Positions 28,868 to 37,204 of a DNA stretch of 40,650 nucleotides are shown one piece after another. Source of the stretch: Myxococcales bacterium (GTDB lineage Bacteria; Myxococcota_A; Polyangia; Fen-1088); the NCBI GenBank assembly GCA_003153015.1, contig PMBS01000073.1, forward strand, positions 21,326 to 61,975, read 5' to 3'. The position numbers and the translations under genes were made by a program. The notes under the pieces were generated by a model that saw only the letters and a program-made list of their open reading frames with translations, searched no databases and was not told the origin of the DNA. Position 1 is the stretch's first letter. Each line of letters opens with the position of its first letter.

Positions 28868-30346
28868 ATGAACGAGGACCTTGCCCAGCCACCCCCGTTG
28901 CCGACTTCGCATGAAGCGGCCTCAACAGGCGCGGCTGAACGCCGGAATACACTGAACAGGGCAGCCTGGAAAGGCTCCACCATCACGTTGATCGGGCAGG
29001 GGGCTAGTTCAGCGATTCGCTTCGGCTCCAACCTGATAATCACTCGCTTGCTCCTGCCCGAGCATTTCGGACTCATGGCGCTGGTGACGACCTTTCAGGT
29101 GGGGCTGGCCCTTTTTTCCGACACGGGCGTGGGTCCCAACATCGTTCAGAACCCCAAGGGGGAGGAGCCAATCTTCTTCAACACGGCCTGGACCGTGCAA
29201 GCCATCCGCGGTGTCTTGCTGTGGCTCGCGATATCTCTACTCGCCTGGCCGCTGTCGCGGTTGTACCACCAGCCCCAACTGCTCACGCTACTGCCTGTGG
29301 CCGGACTGATGGCACTGTGCGGCGGGCTGGAGTCCACGCGCGGGTTGATACTGAACCGTCACCTCTCCTTTCTTGCCATAACTTTGCTTGAACTGGCCAC
29401 GCAAGTGGTGAATGTGGCGGCCATGATCGGGCTGGCGCTGGCCTGGCGTTCGGTCTGGGTTCTCGTCTTGGCCAACGTCCTGGCGGCGTTGGTGCGGACC
29501 ATCCTCAGTCATACCATCCTGCCCGGTCCACCCAACCGTTTCGCATGGGATCCTGCCGCGCTCCGATCGCTGATTGAATTCGGACGCTGGATCTTCGTCA
29601 GCACGGCGCTGACTTTTCTGGCCACGCAGAGCGATCGGCTGATTCTCGGCAAGCTTGTGCCCGTGGCCCAGCTGGGATTCTACTCCATCGCAGCCGGCCT
29701 AGCCGCCGTACCGCAACAGATTGTTCAGCGGTTGGGTGGGCTGGTCTTTTTTCCCGTTGTCGCAACGGCGATGAGGCAAGCGGACCATGACCCGACCTCC
29801 ATTCGCACCAAGCGCGCCAACCTTCTGCTGGCCATGGCGCCACTCATGGCGCTCGGTGTGGCCCTGTCGCCGGCTCTGGTGCGGTTGATGTATCGGCCGA
29901 ACTTTCATCCCGTGGGGATACTCGCCTCCTATCTCTGTATCGGAACCTGGCTGACCATGGTCTCCACCTCGTACACCATCGTGTTGCTGGCGGGAGCCCG
30001 TCCCAAGTACATGAGCCTGGGCCAGTTGATGAAGGTGATCCTCCTGGTGGGCCCGGCGTGGATCGCGGCGACCCGCTTCGGCGCCGTCGGCGTGGCGGTC
30101 GTGGTCAGCCTGTCTGAACTTGGCCTCATCGCCGTCAGCATGGTCGGCTGTCGGCGCTTCAAGGTCGTGTCGGTGGGGTGGGACCTGGGCATCACGCTGA
30201 CGGGGGCGGCGTTGGTCGGAATCTTCCTGCTGCTGCACAGTCTCTTCCTGCGCCTCACTGGAATACCCGTGGTGGCGCTGGTCATGGTCAGCGTCATTGG
30301 TCTGGGTTGCGTCGCCGGAATCGCGAAAAAGGTCGGGCTAGTATGA
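28868..30346 (+). CDS. wzx: Polysaccharide repeat-unit flippase (Wzx, MATE/MVF superfamily)
   Basis: A 492-residue inner-membrane protein that should flip undecaprenyl-linked repeat units to the periplasm. The ATG at 28868 (MNEDLAQPPPLP) has no clear ribosome site; a TTG at 28784 is in frame. Twelve to fourteen membrane segments are present. The first conserved block is GSTITLIGQGASSAIRFGSN, then LITRLLLPEHFGLMAL, FSDTGVGPNIVQN and the SDRLILGKL segment typical of oligosaccharide flippases of the Wzx/RfbX type. It is divergent from wzy; the intervening 157 bp must hold both promoters. Its stop overlaps an ATG (ATGA at 30343) opening the remnant of a WecG-type gene, which indicates an earlier operon. 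Confidence 0.92.
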   Translation: MNEDLAQPPPLPTSHEAASTGAAERRNTLNRAAWKGSTITLIGQGASSAIRFGSNLIITRLLLPEHFGLMALVTTFQVGLALFSDTGVGPNIVQNPKGEEPIFFNTAWTVQAIRGVLLWLAISLLAWPLSRLYHQPQLLTLLPVAGLMALCGGLESTRGLILNRHLSFLAITLLELATQVVNVAAMIGLALAWRSVWVLVLANVLAALVRTILSHTILPGPPNRFAWDPAALRSLIEFGRWIFVSTALTFLATQSDRLILGKLVPVAQLGFYSIAAGLAAVPQQIVQRLGGLVFFPVVATAMRQADHDPTSIRTKRANLLLAMAPLMALGVALSPALVRLMYRPNFHPVGILASYLCIGTWLTMVSTSYTIVLLAGARPKYMSLGQLMKVILLVGPAWIAATRFGAVGVAVVVSLSELGLIAVSMVGCRRFKVVSVGWDLGITLTGAALVGIFLLLHSLFLRLTGIPVVALVMVSVIGLGCVAGIAKKVGLV

Positions 30347-30617
30347 ACGAGGCCGCCTCGCTTCCGTCGCCAGCGCACTTGCCGGTGTGCAGCCTATGGG
30401 GATGCGCTTGGCGCGGGTATTTGCTTCGCCGCCATGAGCGGAATGCCCTGGGTGCGCTTCTTGCCATGCTGCTGACCTGCGCGTGGCTGACGGCGCACCG
30501 CTCGCGTGGGCATCTCGGCTGCAGGGCGATCTGGCCGAAAGGGCTGCTCGGGACGGGCGCTCACTCTATTTGCTTGGCGGGACCCATGCCGCCAATCTGA
30601 GTGTAATGACCATGTGA
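30343..30617 (+). pseudogene. WecG/TagA/CpsF-type glycosyltransferase remnant
   Basis: An ATG overlapping the wzx stop opens an 85-codon frame (MNEAASLPSPAHLPVCSLWG...) that ends at 30600 without a recognisable fold. In another frame, 30465-30617 reads HAADLRVADGAPLAWASRLQ, then GDLAERAARDGRSLYLLGGT and a short end. These match the family signatures (A)DLvlADGmPlvwasrL and ERaa..G..vylLGG of WecG/TagA/CpsF enzymes. The segment normally lying between them (ERVAGSDL...) is missing, as is everything after LLGG. So this is a frameshifted, internally deleted and truncated copy of a sugar transferase once co-transcribed with wzx. Confidence 0.55.
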
Positions 30618-30631
30618 ACGCAACAGTGTTC

Positions 30632-31678
30632 CTACCGCTTTGGTGCTTTGTGTTCGATGATGGCGCTAGGGCTCCTGGCAAGGCGGCGCAGCCAGTACTC
30701 CGCCAGGCCAAGTCCTTCGGGAAGCTTTCCGAGGACGCAGAATTGGGCGTAGAGCCGAGCGTCGGCAGGGCTGCGGCCTTGCTTGCGAGATGCACGGTAG
30801 GTGCGCCAGCCCAGTGCTGGATAGCCCGCGAGCAGGGCAAGGCTGAGGCCGACGGTAGGGATGGAGAGCCCAATGGCCAGGATGGGAACTGCCAAACCCC
30901 AAAAAGCTATGCTTCGGTTCTCGCGCTGCCAGAAGCGGCCTGGTTCATGGCGGTGGCGGGCAGCACCCTCGGCGTAGGCATGCCCGCCGCGCCGGACCCG
31001 GCGCCACCACTGGCCAAAGCGCAGCATAGCAGCGTCGTGCAAGGCCATCTCTGCGTCCAGGCGCAAGACACGATAGCCACGCTGGCGCAGACGGAAGCAG
31101 AGGTCGGGTTCCTCGCCCGCGATCAGGTCGGGCCGAAAGCCTTTCACTTCAGCAAAGGCTGCGATTCGCATCATGGCGATCCCACCCGAGGATTCTGCTG
31201 GGCCCGCGGGCCTGTCCCATTCCAGGTCGCACAACCGGTTGTAGATCGAGGCCTCGGGGAAACGCTCGCGCAACCGCCCGCAGACCACGGCCAGACCGGA
31301 GTCGCGCGCAAGGGCGGTGGCGCCCGCGTGAAGCCAGCCCGGCCGCAGCTCGCAGTCACCATCCAGGAATTGCACGAAGGGGATCTCCGGATTCATCGCG
31401 CGCAACCGTTCGAGTCCGGCGTTGCGCGCGCGTGCCGCGGTGAAGGGACGCTCCAGAGCCACCACGGCGGCGCCCCACGTCTGGGCGTGTTCCAAGCTGC
31501 CATCGCTCGATCCCGAGTCTACATACACGATCCGCTCGGCCTGGCCTGTCAGGGATCGCAGACAGGTTTTCAGTCGCTCCCCCTCGTTGCGGCCAATGAC
31601 GACGATCCCAGCGGCGCCCTCGGTGAGAGGAGGTTCTGCCGTCCTAGGGGCCTGGGGAGAGTCAGGTGGAAAGGCCAA
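30632..31678 (-). CDS. Glycosyltransferase family 2
   Basis: A 348-residue GT-A enzyme, inner-membrane associated. Motifs: AGIVVIGRNEGERLKTCLRS at the N-terminal strand, YVDSGSSDGS, FTAARARNAGLE, and the metal/nucleotide-sugar site FLDGDCELRP. A GEEPDLCFRLRQRGYR segment provides the catalytic base region (the ED/EE-type motif). One or two C-terminal hydrophobic helices (AFWGLAVPILAIGLSIP; VGLSLALLAGYPALG) anchor it. The start is weak: TTG at 31678 is the only start codon before the conserved strand. It is the only minus-strand gene between wzx and the sugar genes. Donor and acceptor cannot be deduced. Confidence 0.88.
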   Translation of the reverse strand: MAFPPDSPQAPRTAEPPLTEGAAGIVVIGRNEGERLKTCLRSLTGQAERIVYVDSGSSDGSLEHAQTWGAAVVALERPFTAARARNAGLERLRAMNPEIPFVQFLDGDCELRPGWLHAGATALARDSGLAVVCGRLRERFPEASIYNRLCDLEWDRPAGPAESSGGIAMMRIAAFAEVKGFRPDLIAGEEPDLCFRLRQRGYRVLRLDAEMALHDAAMLRFGQWWRRVRRGGHAYAEGAARHRHEPGRFWQRENRSIAFWGLAVPILAIGLSIPTVGLSLALLAGYPALGWRTYRASRKQGRSPADARLYAQFCVLGKLPEGLGLAEYWLRRLARSPSAIIEHKAPKR

Positions 31679-31769
31679 AGCTCGCCATAGTTACCACGCT
31701 GGTGGGCCCGGCGTCGTCAGAACCTTCCTGGGGTGGTTCGCCGCGGGGCTCCCAGTCCTGGCCGCGCAG

Positions 31770-31890
31770 GCAGGCGGCGTCCGCACGCGATGGCGACGGT
31801 GCGCAACCTGGCGATCAGCCTGCTGCGCCTGGCGGGCGTGGAGAACATCGCGGCCGCGACCCGCTATCTCGGTCGGCATGTCGAGCGTCC
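31770..31890 (+). mobile_element. ISAs1-like transposase C-terminal remnant
   Basis: MATVRNLAISLLRLAGVENI followed by AAATRYLGRHVERP (from 31790) matches the conserved end of ISAs1-type DDE transposases (MATLRNLAI.LLRLAG..NIAAALR). Just upstream, in a different frame, GGVRTR fits the preceding (S)RVRTG. The catalytic core is absent. It sits in a 470-bp stretch (31679-32148) with no other gene, marking one edge of the segment carrying the methyltransferase and GT4. Confidence 0.6.
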
Positions 31891-32088
31891 TCGAACCACA
31901 GGCGCGAGCCAAGCCGCCCTCGGCCGAGGGGCATGGAGTCGTACGCCTGCACCTGCCGCATTGAACTGGTCCGCGCCCTTCGCGCAGCCCGCCGGTGTCT
32001 CGCCTGCGGCCGTCGAGCCGGCAAGACGCCGCCCGCCCCGCGTTCCCCCCGGACTTTGTCCGTCGCCCCGATTCAGGATCTGACGGAC

Positions 32089-32118
32089 TTGACGTCGCTC
32101 TGGACCTGCGCCTAGAGT
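32089..32118 (+). promoter_or_regulatory. Likely promoter of the methyltransferase-GT4 pair
   Basis: TTGACG (32089-32094), an 18-bp spacer, and TAGAGT (32113-32118). Start of transcription near 32125 would give a 25-nt leader before the ATG at 32149. It is the best -35/-10 pair in this gap. Confidence 0.45.
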
Positions 32119-32148
32119 CCATTCTTGGTTCTTGCTGAAAACCACCGA

Positions 32149-32985
32149 ATGAAACTCCCCAATCTCAGCTACATGATGAGCGTCGGAGAGTTGCGCTATA
32201 TCCAATCCTACTTCGAGAAACCCGAATACCGAAACCCTGATTCGGAAGTTGGCGCTTTCTTGACGCTGTCAAAACGGATCCGCTGTATGCTTCGCGGAAC
32301 CATGCTCCTGTCTCGGAGTAGAGCCGACCCATTCTACTACTATGTCCTCGCCCGCACGCGATACTACGACCAGGTTTTTTGCGACGCCGTACACGACTCC
32401 TTGAAAACGATTGTGAACGTGGGCTGTGGCAGCGATACCCGCGCCTATCGTTTTGCGCGTCAGCTGAGAGAAGAGGGCGTCACCGTTTTGGAGTGCGATC
32501 AGGAGAGGGCAATTCGCGCGAAAGAGCAAATCGCCCGGCGGAAGTGGTCAACGGACCATGTCAAGTACGTCTGCGTAGATCTGAACGACAATGTTTGGCT
32601 CGATTTCATACGATCCCTAGGTGAGCACGAAAACCAGCCTATTCTTGTGATCATGGAAGGCGTGAGCCCCTATGTTTGCGACGATTCCTTCAGGTCTTTT
32701 CTGCGTCTTCTCGCCACCAGCCTTCGTCCAGGGAGTGCGGTTGCCTACGATTTCAAACTCCGCGGCATGGCAGATGCCTTTGGAAGGTCCCACGAAGGGC
32801 AGAACCTATTTCGACTGCCCGGAAATCGACAAGAAATAGACGACTATCACCGCGAGCTCGGATTCGAGCTGCGGCACATGGAACTCAGTTCCGAGCTATC
32901 GCGAAGGGTGCAGCCCCAGCTTGGAACCTCGTTCAACGAGGACTGTCTAGTGCGGCTCGTCACCACCGGTTCAGTCAGGCCGTAG
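32149..32985 (+). CDS. Class I SAM-dependent methyltransferase, LCMT/PPM family
   Basis: A 278-residue cytoplasmic methyltransferase of the leucine carboxyl methyltransferase-like family (PF04072-type). After FYYYVLARTRYYDQVFCDAV comes the SAM-binding VNVGCGSDTRAYRF (the family's hallmark GxGxDTRxxR), then the acidic ribose contact LECDQ and the motif VIMEGVSPYV. The ATG at 32149 lacks a strong ribosome site; a TTG 24 nt upstream is in frame. Members methylate carboxyl or hydroxyl groups of small molecules or proteins. Next to a glycosyltransferase and inside an EPS locus, sugar O-methylation is possible but unproven. By eye its third codon positions are less GC-rich than neighbours, in keeping with transfer together with the next gene (20 bp downstream). 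Confidence 0.88.
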   Translation: MKLPNLSYMMSVGELRYIQSYFEKPEYRNPDSEVGAFLTLSKRIRCMLRGTMLLSRSRADPFYYYVLARTRYYDQVFCDAVHDSLKTIVNVGCGSDTRAYRFARQLREEGVTVLECDQERAIRAKEQIARRKWSTDHVKYVCVDLNDNVWLDFIRSLGEHENQPILVIMEGVSPYVCDDSFRSFLRLLATSLRPGSAVAYDFKLRGMADAFGRSHEGQNLFRLPGNRQEIDDYHRELGFELRHMELSSELSRRVQPQLGTSFNEDCLVRLVTTGSVRP

Positions 32986-33005
32986 GGACAGCGCTGTCAG
33001 CGTCG

Positions 33006-34223
33006 ATGCGCATCGCGTACCTAGTCAATCAGTACCCCAAGATCAGCCACACCTTTATCCGAAGGGAAATCCTTGCGCTCGAGAAGTCAGGCGTGGAGAT
33101 CGTTCGAGTCGCCGTACGTGGGCATACGACCGAATCTCTGGAGCCGAGTGATGCGGAGGAGGTCGGCAAGACACGGTACATTCTGAAGGCGCCAGTCGCA
33201 GAGATCCTCGGTTGCTGCGCGCGCGCGCTGTTTTCTCACCCCGGGCTGTTTCTGGCAACGCTGGTTTGTGCATTCAAGCTTGGCCTGCGACGCGACGGGG
33301 ACACATTTAGACAGTTGGCCTACTTTGCCGAGGCATGCGTGCTGAAGATCTGGCTGCGCAAGGACGGCGTGACCCATGTTCACGCCCACTTCGGTACCAA
33401 CGCGGCCGCGGTCGCGATGTTCTGCAAAGGACTGGGAGGGCCGACGTATAGCTTCACGGTCCACGGTCCGGATGAGTTCGATCGGCCACTAGGGCTCGCT
33501 CTTCGTGAGAAGGTGCAGAATGCAGAGTTCGTCGCCACGATCTCGTCCTTCTGCCGAAGCCAGCTCTACCGCTGGTCGCGCTTTTCGGACTGGGACAAGA
33601 TTCACGTCGTCCGCTGCGCGCTCGATGTGTCCTATTTTGTCGCTGAAGGTCCAGCAATCACGGAAAGGCCGAAGTTGCTATGCGTGGGCCGTTTGAGTGA
33701 GGAGAAGGGGCAGATGCTCATCGTAAGAGCCGCACGCACCCTTGTGGAACGTGGAATCGAAATTGAGGTAGTCCTGGCCGGGGACGGTCCCTTGCGAGAG
33801 GCCATCGAGAGCGAGATTCGGCGTTGCGGTCTCGAAACAGTCGTCCGCATTGCAGGCTGGGTAGACAATGAACGTGTGCGCGCTCTCCTGGCGGAAGCGC
33901 GAGCGCTGGTTGTCGCGAGCTTCGCGGAAGGGCTTCCAGTCGTGATTATGGAAGCCTTCGCCATGAATCGACCTGTTCTCTCGACCCACATCGCCGGTAT
34001 TCCAGAGCTCGTCGAGAACGAAGTGAGCGGATGGTTGTTTGCCCCGGGCGACATCGGACAGCTAGCGGATGCCATGCATGAGGCCGTTCGGGCCGAACCT
34101 ATCCGCTTGGCGGAGATGGGCAAGAAAGGGAAGAAGCGTACCCTAGAGCGCCATCTGGCGAGCGTGGAAGCCGGAAAGCTCAGGGAGCTTTTTGCTGCCA
34201 CGTTCCGCTGCCTTGGTGCATAG
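33006..34223 (+). CDS. Glycosyltransferase family 4 (intact paralogue of the 26647 pseudogene)
   Basis: A 405-residue GT-B enzyme. The open frame reaches back into the methyltransferase, but MRIAYLVNQYPKISHTFIR at 33006 is the family start and lies 20 bp after the preceding stop. The N-terminal domain has GVTHVHAHFGTNAA and YSFTVHGPDEFDR (acceptor side). The C-terminal GT1 domain has LLCVGRLSEEKGQ, VLAGDGPLREAIE, ASFAEGLPVVIMEAFAMNRP (the E(x7)E donor site) and GIPELVENEVSGWL. It uses an NDP-sugar to extend the lipid-linked repeat unit; the sugar is unknown. Its bases look less GC-biased than the neighbours. It is flanked by IS remnants and may have taken over the job of the broken copy. Confidence 0.93.
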   Translation: MRIAYLVNQYPKISHTFIRREILALEKSGVEIVRVAVRGHTTESLEPSDAEEVGKTRYILKAPVAEILGCCARALFSHPGLFLATLVCAFKLGLRRDGDTFRQLAYFAEACVLKIWLRKDGVTHVHAHFGTNAAAVAMFCKGLGGPTYSFTVHGPDEFDRPLGLALREKVQNAEFVATISSFCRSQLYRWSRFSDWDKIHVVRCALDVSYFVAEGPAITERPKLLCVGRLSEEKGQMLIVRAARTLVERGIEIEVVLAGDGPLREAIESEIRRCGLETVVRIAGWVDNERVRALLAEARALVVASFAEGLPVVIMEAFAMNRPVLSTHIAGIPELVENEVSGWLFAPGDIGQLADAMHEAVRAEPIRLAEMGKKGKKRTLERHLASVEAGKLRELFAATFRCLGA

Positions 34224-34276
34224 CTCTTTGCGCCATTCGTGCAGTCTGGGTGTATCCTGGGATTCTGGAGTTGCCT

Positions 34277-34614
34277 ATGACCGCCTTCAAGCGCAGCCAA
34301 GCCAAATACGTCAAGGGCGCGTACAAGATCACGAACTGGCCCGAGTACGAAGCGGGTTGCGACAACGAGGCAGCCTGACGGTGTGGGTTTCTGAGGATGA
34401 GTTGAAGGGATGGGGTCCACCAAGGGACGGACGGCGAAAGCCTGGTGGTCAGGTTCAGTATTCCAACCGTGCCATAGAGATAGCCCTGACGGTGGGCATG
34501 GTTTTCCATCTTCGCTTGCGGCGGACGGAGGGCTTCCTCCGATCTCTGTTCTCGGTGCTCGTTCTGGACGGCCAAGTCCCAGACCAAACGTGTCCTTCCG
34601 GGGCGCGTGCGTAA
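34277..34614 (+). mobile_element. IS5-family transposase N-terminal remnant (frameshifted)
   Basis: MTAFKRSQAKYVKGAYKITN then WPEYEAG starts at 34277 with a GGAG site. One base is missing near 34355, after which LRQRGSLTVWVSEDELKGW and EIALTVGMVFHLRLRRTEGF (and on to VPDQT) continue in the next frame. These are the conserved first 110 residues of IS5-type transposases (Y..rNW.eYe.gL..RGsLTvWv). The DDE catalytic part is absent: the next element, of IS1380 type, follows at once. Confidence 0.75.
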
Positions 34615-34787
34615 CCGTGGGGTGGCGCACAGCGCAGAATTGTCGGCCCGTCCTGAACTGGGCGCTGACGGCTGACGCCGCAATCAGGATGAGGGGGGAT
34701 CGAGCGCGGCTAGCGCTTCGTGGTAATTCCAGGGCATCCAGGCGGCTGGGTCGTCGGCGGCTGCCTGGGGGCGGCGCAGGAGCGCGA

Positions 34788-35819
34788 CCAGGCCGTCCAG
34801 CCGACAAGAAGGCGTTCGTGCCTCCTGAGTCGGCGAAGTTGCAGGCCCTGGACCAGCTCAATGGGGCTCTGGTCCTGCGGGCCGCCGACCCGAAGTGCAC
34901 GACCGCGACTATCGACCACGATGGCCCCATGATCGAGTCTCACAAGCGGGACGCGTTGGTTGCGTGCCAGGGGACGCGCGGCTACCAGCCGCTGGTCGCT
35001 ACCTGGGCGGAAGAGCAGTTGGTGGTGGCGGACGAGTTTCGCGACGGCAACGTCGCCGGCGGCGAAGATCCGCTCAGCTCGGTCAAGCCAGCGTTTGGCA
35101 AGCTGCCCGCGACGGTGACCAAGCGCTACTTCCGCGGAGACTCTGCCGACTACTACGAGCCTTTGCTCAAGTACCTGGTGGGCGAGAAGATCGGCTTTGC
35201 GATCAGCGTCGACATGAGCAAGGAGTTGCGCGCGGTCTGCGCAGGAGAGCCGGAGAGCGCTTGGCAGGAGATGGGTAAACCGGAGCGTGAACAGGTCGAC
35301 GTGGCCGAAGTGGAGTTCACACCTAGGATGTGGGGCATGGATGCCGAGCCGCTGCGCTACATCGCTTTGCGGTTCACGCCCCTGCATACCGATCTCTTCG
35401 AAGGCGCGACCGTCAAATACCACGCCGTGGTCAACAACCGCAGCGAGCTTGAGCCCGCGGCACTTATCGAGTGGCATCGAGGGAAAGCGGGGACGATCGA
35501 GCACGTACACCGTGTGCTCAAGAGCGAGCTGGCCGTCGGGGTCATGCCATGTCAGCTGTTCGGTGCAAACGCCGCGTGGTTCAGAATCAACATCATCATG
35601 TACAACCTGCTCACGGCGCTCAAACGCAAAGCCCTGCCTGAGCGGTACCGACTGGCCCGTCCGAAGCGCCTCCGGTTCGAGGTGTTCACGCTGCCCGCCA
35701 AGCTGGCCATCCACGAGAGTCAGCTCTCCGTGCAGATCTCTATCGCCCATGAGCGACTCGAGGAAATCATTGCAGCGCGCCAGCAGCTCCTCCAGATGCT
35801 TGAGTCCACGCGAGCTTGA
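34788..35819 (+). mobile_element. IS1380-family transposase, N-terminally degraded
   Basis: From PADKKAFVPPESAKLQALDQ to the stop at 35819 the frame reads as an IS1380-type DDE transposase. It has the first Asp in TATIDHDGPMIESHKRDA, GYQPLVATWAEE and EFRDGNVAGG, the second Asp in YFRGDSADYY, and the Glu in GTIEHVHRVLKSELA, followed by FGANAAWFRINIIMYNLL. The frame extends back to 34410, but that part encodes nothing recognisable and overlaps the IS5 remnant, so roughly the first 60-80 residues are lost or frameshifted. The element is probably inactive. A strong GC hairpin follows 6 bp after the stop. Confidence 0.8.
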
Positions 35820-35824
35820 AGTTG

Positions 35825-35841
35825 GGGCCCCCGCGGGGCCC
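35825..35841 (+). terminator. GC hairpin behind the IS1380 remnant
   Basis: GGGCCCC-CGC-GGGGCCC forms a perfect 7-bp stem with a 3-nt loop. No T-run follows, so it is either a GC-type terminator or part of the element's end. The remainder of 35842-36069 shows nothing clear. Confidence 0.4.
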
Positions 35842-36069
35842 TACCGCTCGGACACGGGTGCGGCTGCGGCCGGGGCCGCCTTCCACGCGCCCGGTAGCGG
35901 CTACCAGGAGGAATGCGTCCATGTCCTCTCCGCGTCGTGCCGGGGCTGCCGAGGTCCCGGTCGGCAAGAGAAGAGCGGAGTTATGGGGAAGGCGCCATCA
36001 GTGACATCCACCCACAAATGCAATAGAGTTGCTGGATTTCGTATGAGGAACACACCCTGAGGTATCGGC

Positions 36070-37059
36070 GTGAGTAACTCCACAGAATTTCATCCCAAGG
36101 TCGTTGCGGTCGTATTGACCTGGAACGACATCGACATGACAGCGCGCTGCATCGACTCCCTGCTCGCGACGGGCTATCCGGGCTTGGGCATCGTCGTGGT
36201 GGACAACGGGTCCAACCCGCCCGGCTGCCCAATCCTCAAGCAGCGCTTCCCCTCCATCGAACCCGTCCAGCTCCCCGAGAATCTGGGATTCACGGGAGGC
36301 TGCAACCGAGGTCTGACACGGGCCATGGAGCTCGGCGCGGACCACATTTTCCTCCTCAACAACGACACGATCGTCGAACAAAAGGCGATCGAGCGGCTCG
36401 TCGAAGCCATGGAGGCAATGCCCGAGGTCGGGCTGGCGAGTGCGGTGCTGTTGCGTCCCGGTGCTGAGAAGCGCATCGGGTTCCTCCACTGCAAGATCTC
36501 CCGGGATTCACTCCACCAAGAGCGCCTGCATGAGAACGAGTTGCTTTCGGACATCCATCAGAAGATCTATGAAGTCGATTTCGTGCCGGCCTGCGCTGTC
36601 ATGTTCCGTCCCCAGGCCTTGAATGCGGTTGGACTCTTCGACGAAACGCTTTTCACGAACTGGGAAGACTACGACCTCTGTTGCCGCTTGGTCGACGGCG
36701 GTTGGCGGATCATCACGGTCGGCACGGCTGAAGTCGTGCACGCCCACGGCCAGACCACGGGGCGAAACTCGCCCTTCATCACCTACCTTTTCACCAGGAA
36801 TCGTCTGATCTGCCTTTTTCGCTATGGGAAATTCGGAGCCATGCTCCGGCAATCGCCGCAAATTCTTCGGGAGTTCCACTGGCAAGTTCGGGACTACGGC
36901 TGGACGAACTGGCCCGCGCACCGGGCGTTTGTCAGAGGGGTGATCGATTTCCTCCTCGGGGTCCGGGGGAAAGGCCACCTCCCAGCCGACCGTCGCGATC
37001 GGGTCAAACAAGATGCTCCGTCCAAGACAGCCGAGTCTCCAGCGTCCCGGCCCGGGTGA
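36070..37059 (+). CDS. Glycosyltransferase family 2, rhamnosyltransferase-like
   Basis: A 329-residue GT-A enzyme starting at GTG 36070 (GAGGTA about 6 nt upstream). Motifs: VVAVVLTWNDIDMTARCIDS, IVVVDNGSNPPG, ENLGFTGGCNRGL, the donor site IFLLNNDTIV and the catalytic-base region NWEDYDLCCRLVDGGWR. This NNDT/WEDYDL pattern is typical of the RfbF/WbbL-like branch, which often uses dTDP-rhamnose. That fits the following RmlC- and RmlD-like genes, but donor use is inferred. No membrane segment is evident beyond a short hydrophobic patch. It lies 145 bp before the sugar-nucleotide operon, in the same orientation. Confidence 0.92.
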   Translation: MSNSTEFHPKVVAVVLTWNDIDMTARCIDSLLATGYPGLGIVVVDNGSNPPGCPILKQRFPSIEPVQLPENLGFTGGCNRGLTRAMELGADHIFLLNNDTIVEQKAIERLVEAMEAMPEVGLASAVLLRPGAEKRIGFLHCKISRDSLHQERLHENELLSDIHQKIYEVDFVPACAVMFRPQALNAVGLFDETLFTNWEDYDLCCRLVDGGWRIITVGTAEVVHAHGQTTGRNSPFITYLFTRNRLICLFRYGKFGAMLRQSPQILREFHWQVRDYGWTNWPAHRAFVRGVIDFLLGVRGKGHLPADRRDRVKQDAPSKTAESPASRPG

Positions 37060-37204
37060 TCCGCCCGATCGATTGAAACAGGATCCAGATCCAGAGTCCC
37101 CGGTTGACTCTCGTCTGCCCGGCAGGGAAGATGTGAGCGCACATACTTGGTGAGGGTACCGCTGTCCTCTTTCCGCTCTTCAACCTACTTTTTCACGAGG
37201 CCCG

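Noticed and set aside
28777..28911. 44-codon frame starting at ATG 28777 behind GGAGGA
   Set aside because: GGAGGA abuts the ATG with no spacing, the product is featureless, and it runs out of frame into wzx.
32676..33005. 110-residue N-terminal extension of the intact GT4
   Set aside because: It lies inside the methyltransferase gene in another frame; the paralogue begins at the same MR(V/I) position as 33006.
34410..34787. Upstream part of the IS1380 frame
   Set aside because: Its translation matches nothing in the family, while the same bases encode the IS5 remnant in another frame.
34710..35750. 346-codon minus-strand frame over the IS1380 remnant
   Set aside because: Shadow of the transposase frame, which carries the DDE motifs.
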